64,000 nucleotides of DNA from Paragordius varius (lineage: Eukaryota > Nematomorpha). The stretch covers positions 1,612,001-1,676,000 of the forward strand of contig OZ176052.1 in the NCBI GenBank assembly GCA_964247055.1, read 5' to 3'. How positions within the stretch are numbered: the stretch's first letter is position 1; the number at the start of each line of letters is the position of its first letter. Under the pieces are notes generated by a model. That model saw only the letters and a program-made list of their open reading frames with translations. It made no database searches and had not been told where the DNA came from. The position numbers and the translations under genes are program-made. Below, in pieces: positions 63,946 to 64,000 of this stretch.

Positions 63946-64000
63946 CCTTAGTAAGCGGCCGAATAAAGCATTTTCTTTGTCTAGGGTCCTACACTTTGTA

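Noticed and set aside
1-64000. tRNA, rRNA or snoRNA genes
   Set aside because: I saw no cloverleaf with a T-loop GGTTCGAATCC-like box and no conserved rRNA words; a covariance-model scan would be decisive.

Overview
This is an AT-rich (about three quarters A+T) eukaryotic nuclear segment, most likely from an animal. The genes are split by GT-AG introns, use the standard code, and are interspersed with hAT DNA transposons of the TTF/ZMYM1-like type, a decayed LINE and many MITEs. The most telling trait is the introns: several are only 23-38 nt long, next to introns of up to 2 kb in the same gene. Ultrashort introns are known in dicyemid mesozoans, so a dicyemid or similarly reduced animal is my best guess, but the species is not established.

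Layout. 1-2050: an unclassified repeat, repeated in reverse orientation at about 50905-53083. 2238-3510: a 1.27-kb palindromic element abutting SCO1. 3521-4366 (+): SCO1, a mitochondrial copper chaperone, without introns. 4481-4837 (-): a 97-residue membrane protein, three exons with introns of 31 and 32 nt, convergent with SCO1 and sharing a 188-bp divergent promoter with the next gene. 5026-42720 (+): UTP20, the giant HEAT-repeat subunit of the small-subunit processome, about 60 exons, roughly 4,070 residues by my count. Its introns hold most of the MITEs, a LINE fragment and hAT derivatives. 44800-47362 (+): a SOUL/HEBP heme-binding protein, seven exons, with an N-terminal hydrophobic segment.

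47478-50816 and 60042-63945: two copies of a composite repeat, each carrying a decayed hAT transposase segment. 53596-55077 (+): an unrecognised 198-residue protein with two tandem copies of a module carrying an RVxF-type (PP1-docking-like) motif. 55080-56900: a G-poor satellite of about 124-bp units. 57630-59620: a roughly 310-bp satellite related to the inner part of the inverted repeat.

The genes look like independent housekeeping genes: SCO1 in cytochrome c oxidase copper loading, UTP20 in nucleolar ribosome assembly, and the SOUL protein in heme or tetrapyrrole binding. The window is most informative about how introns and MITEs coexist: five ultrashort introns at the 5' end of UTP20 carry no insertion, while the larger introns have been invaded repeatedly, in one case up to 14 nt from the exon.
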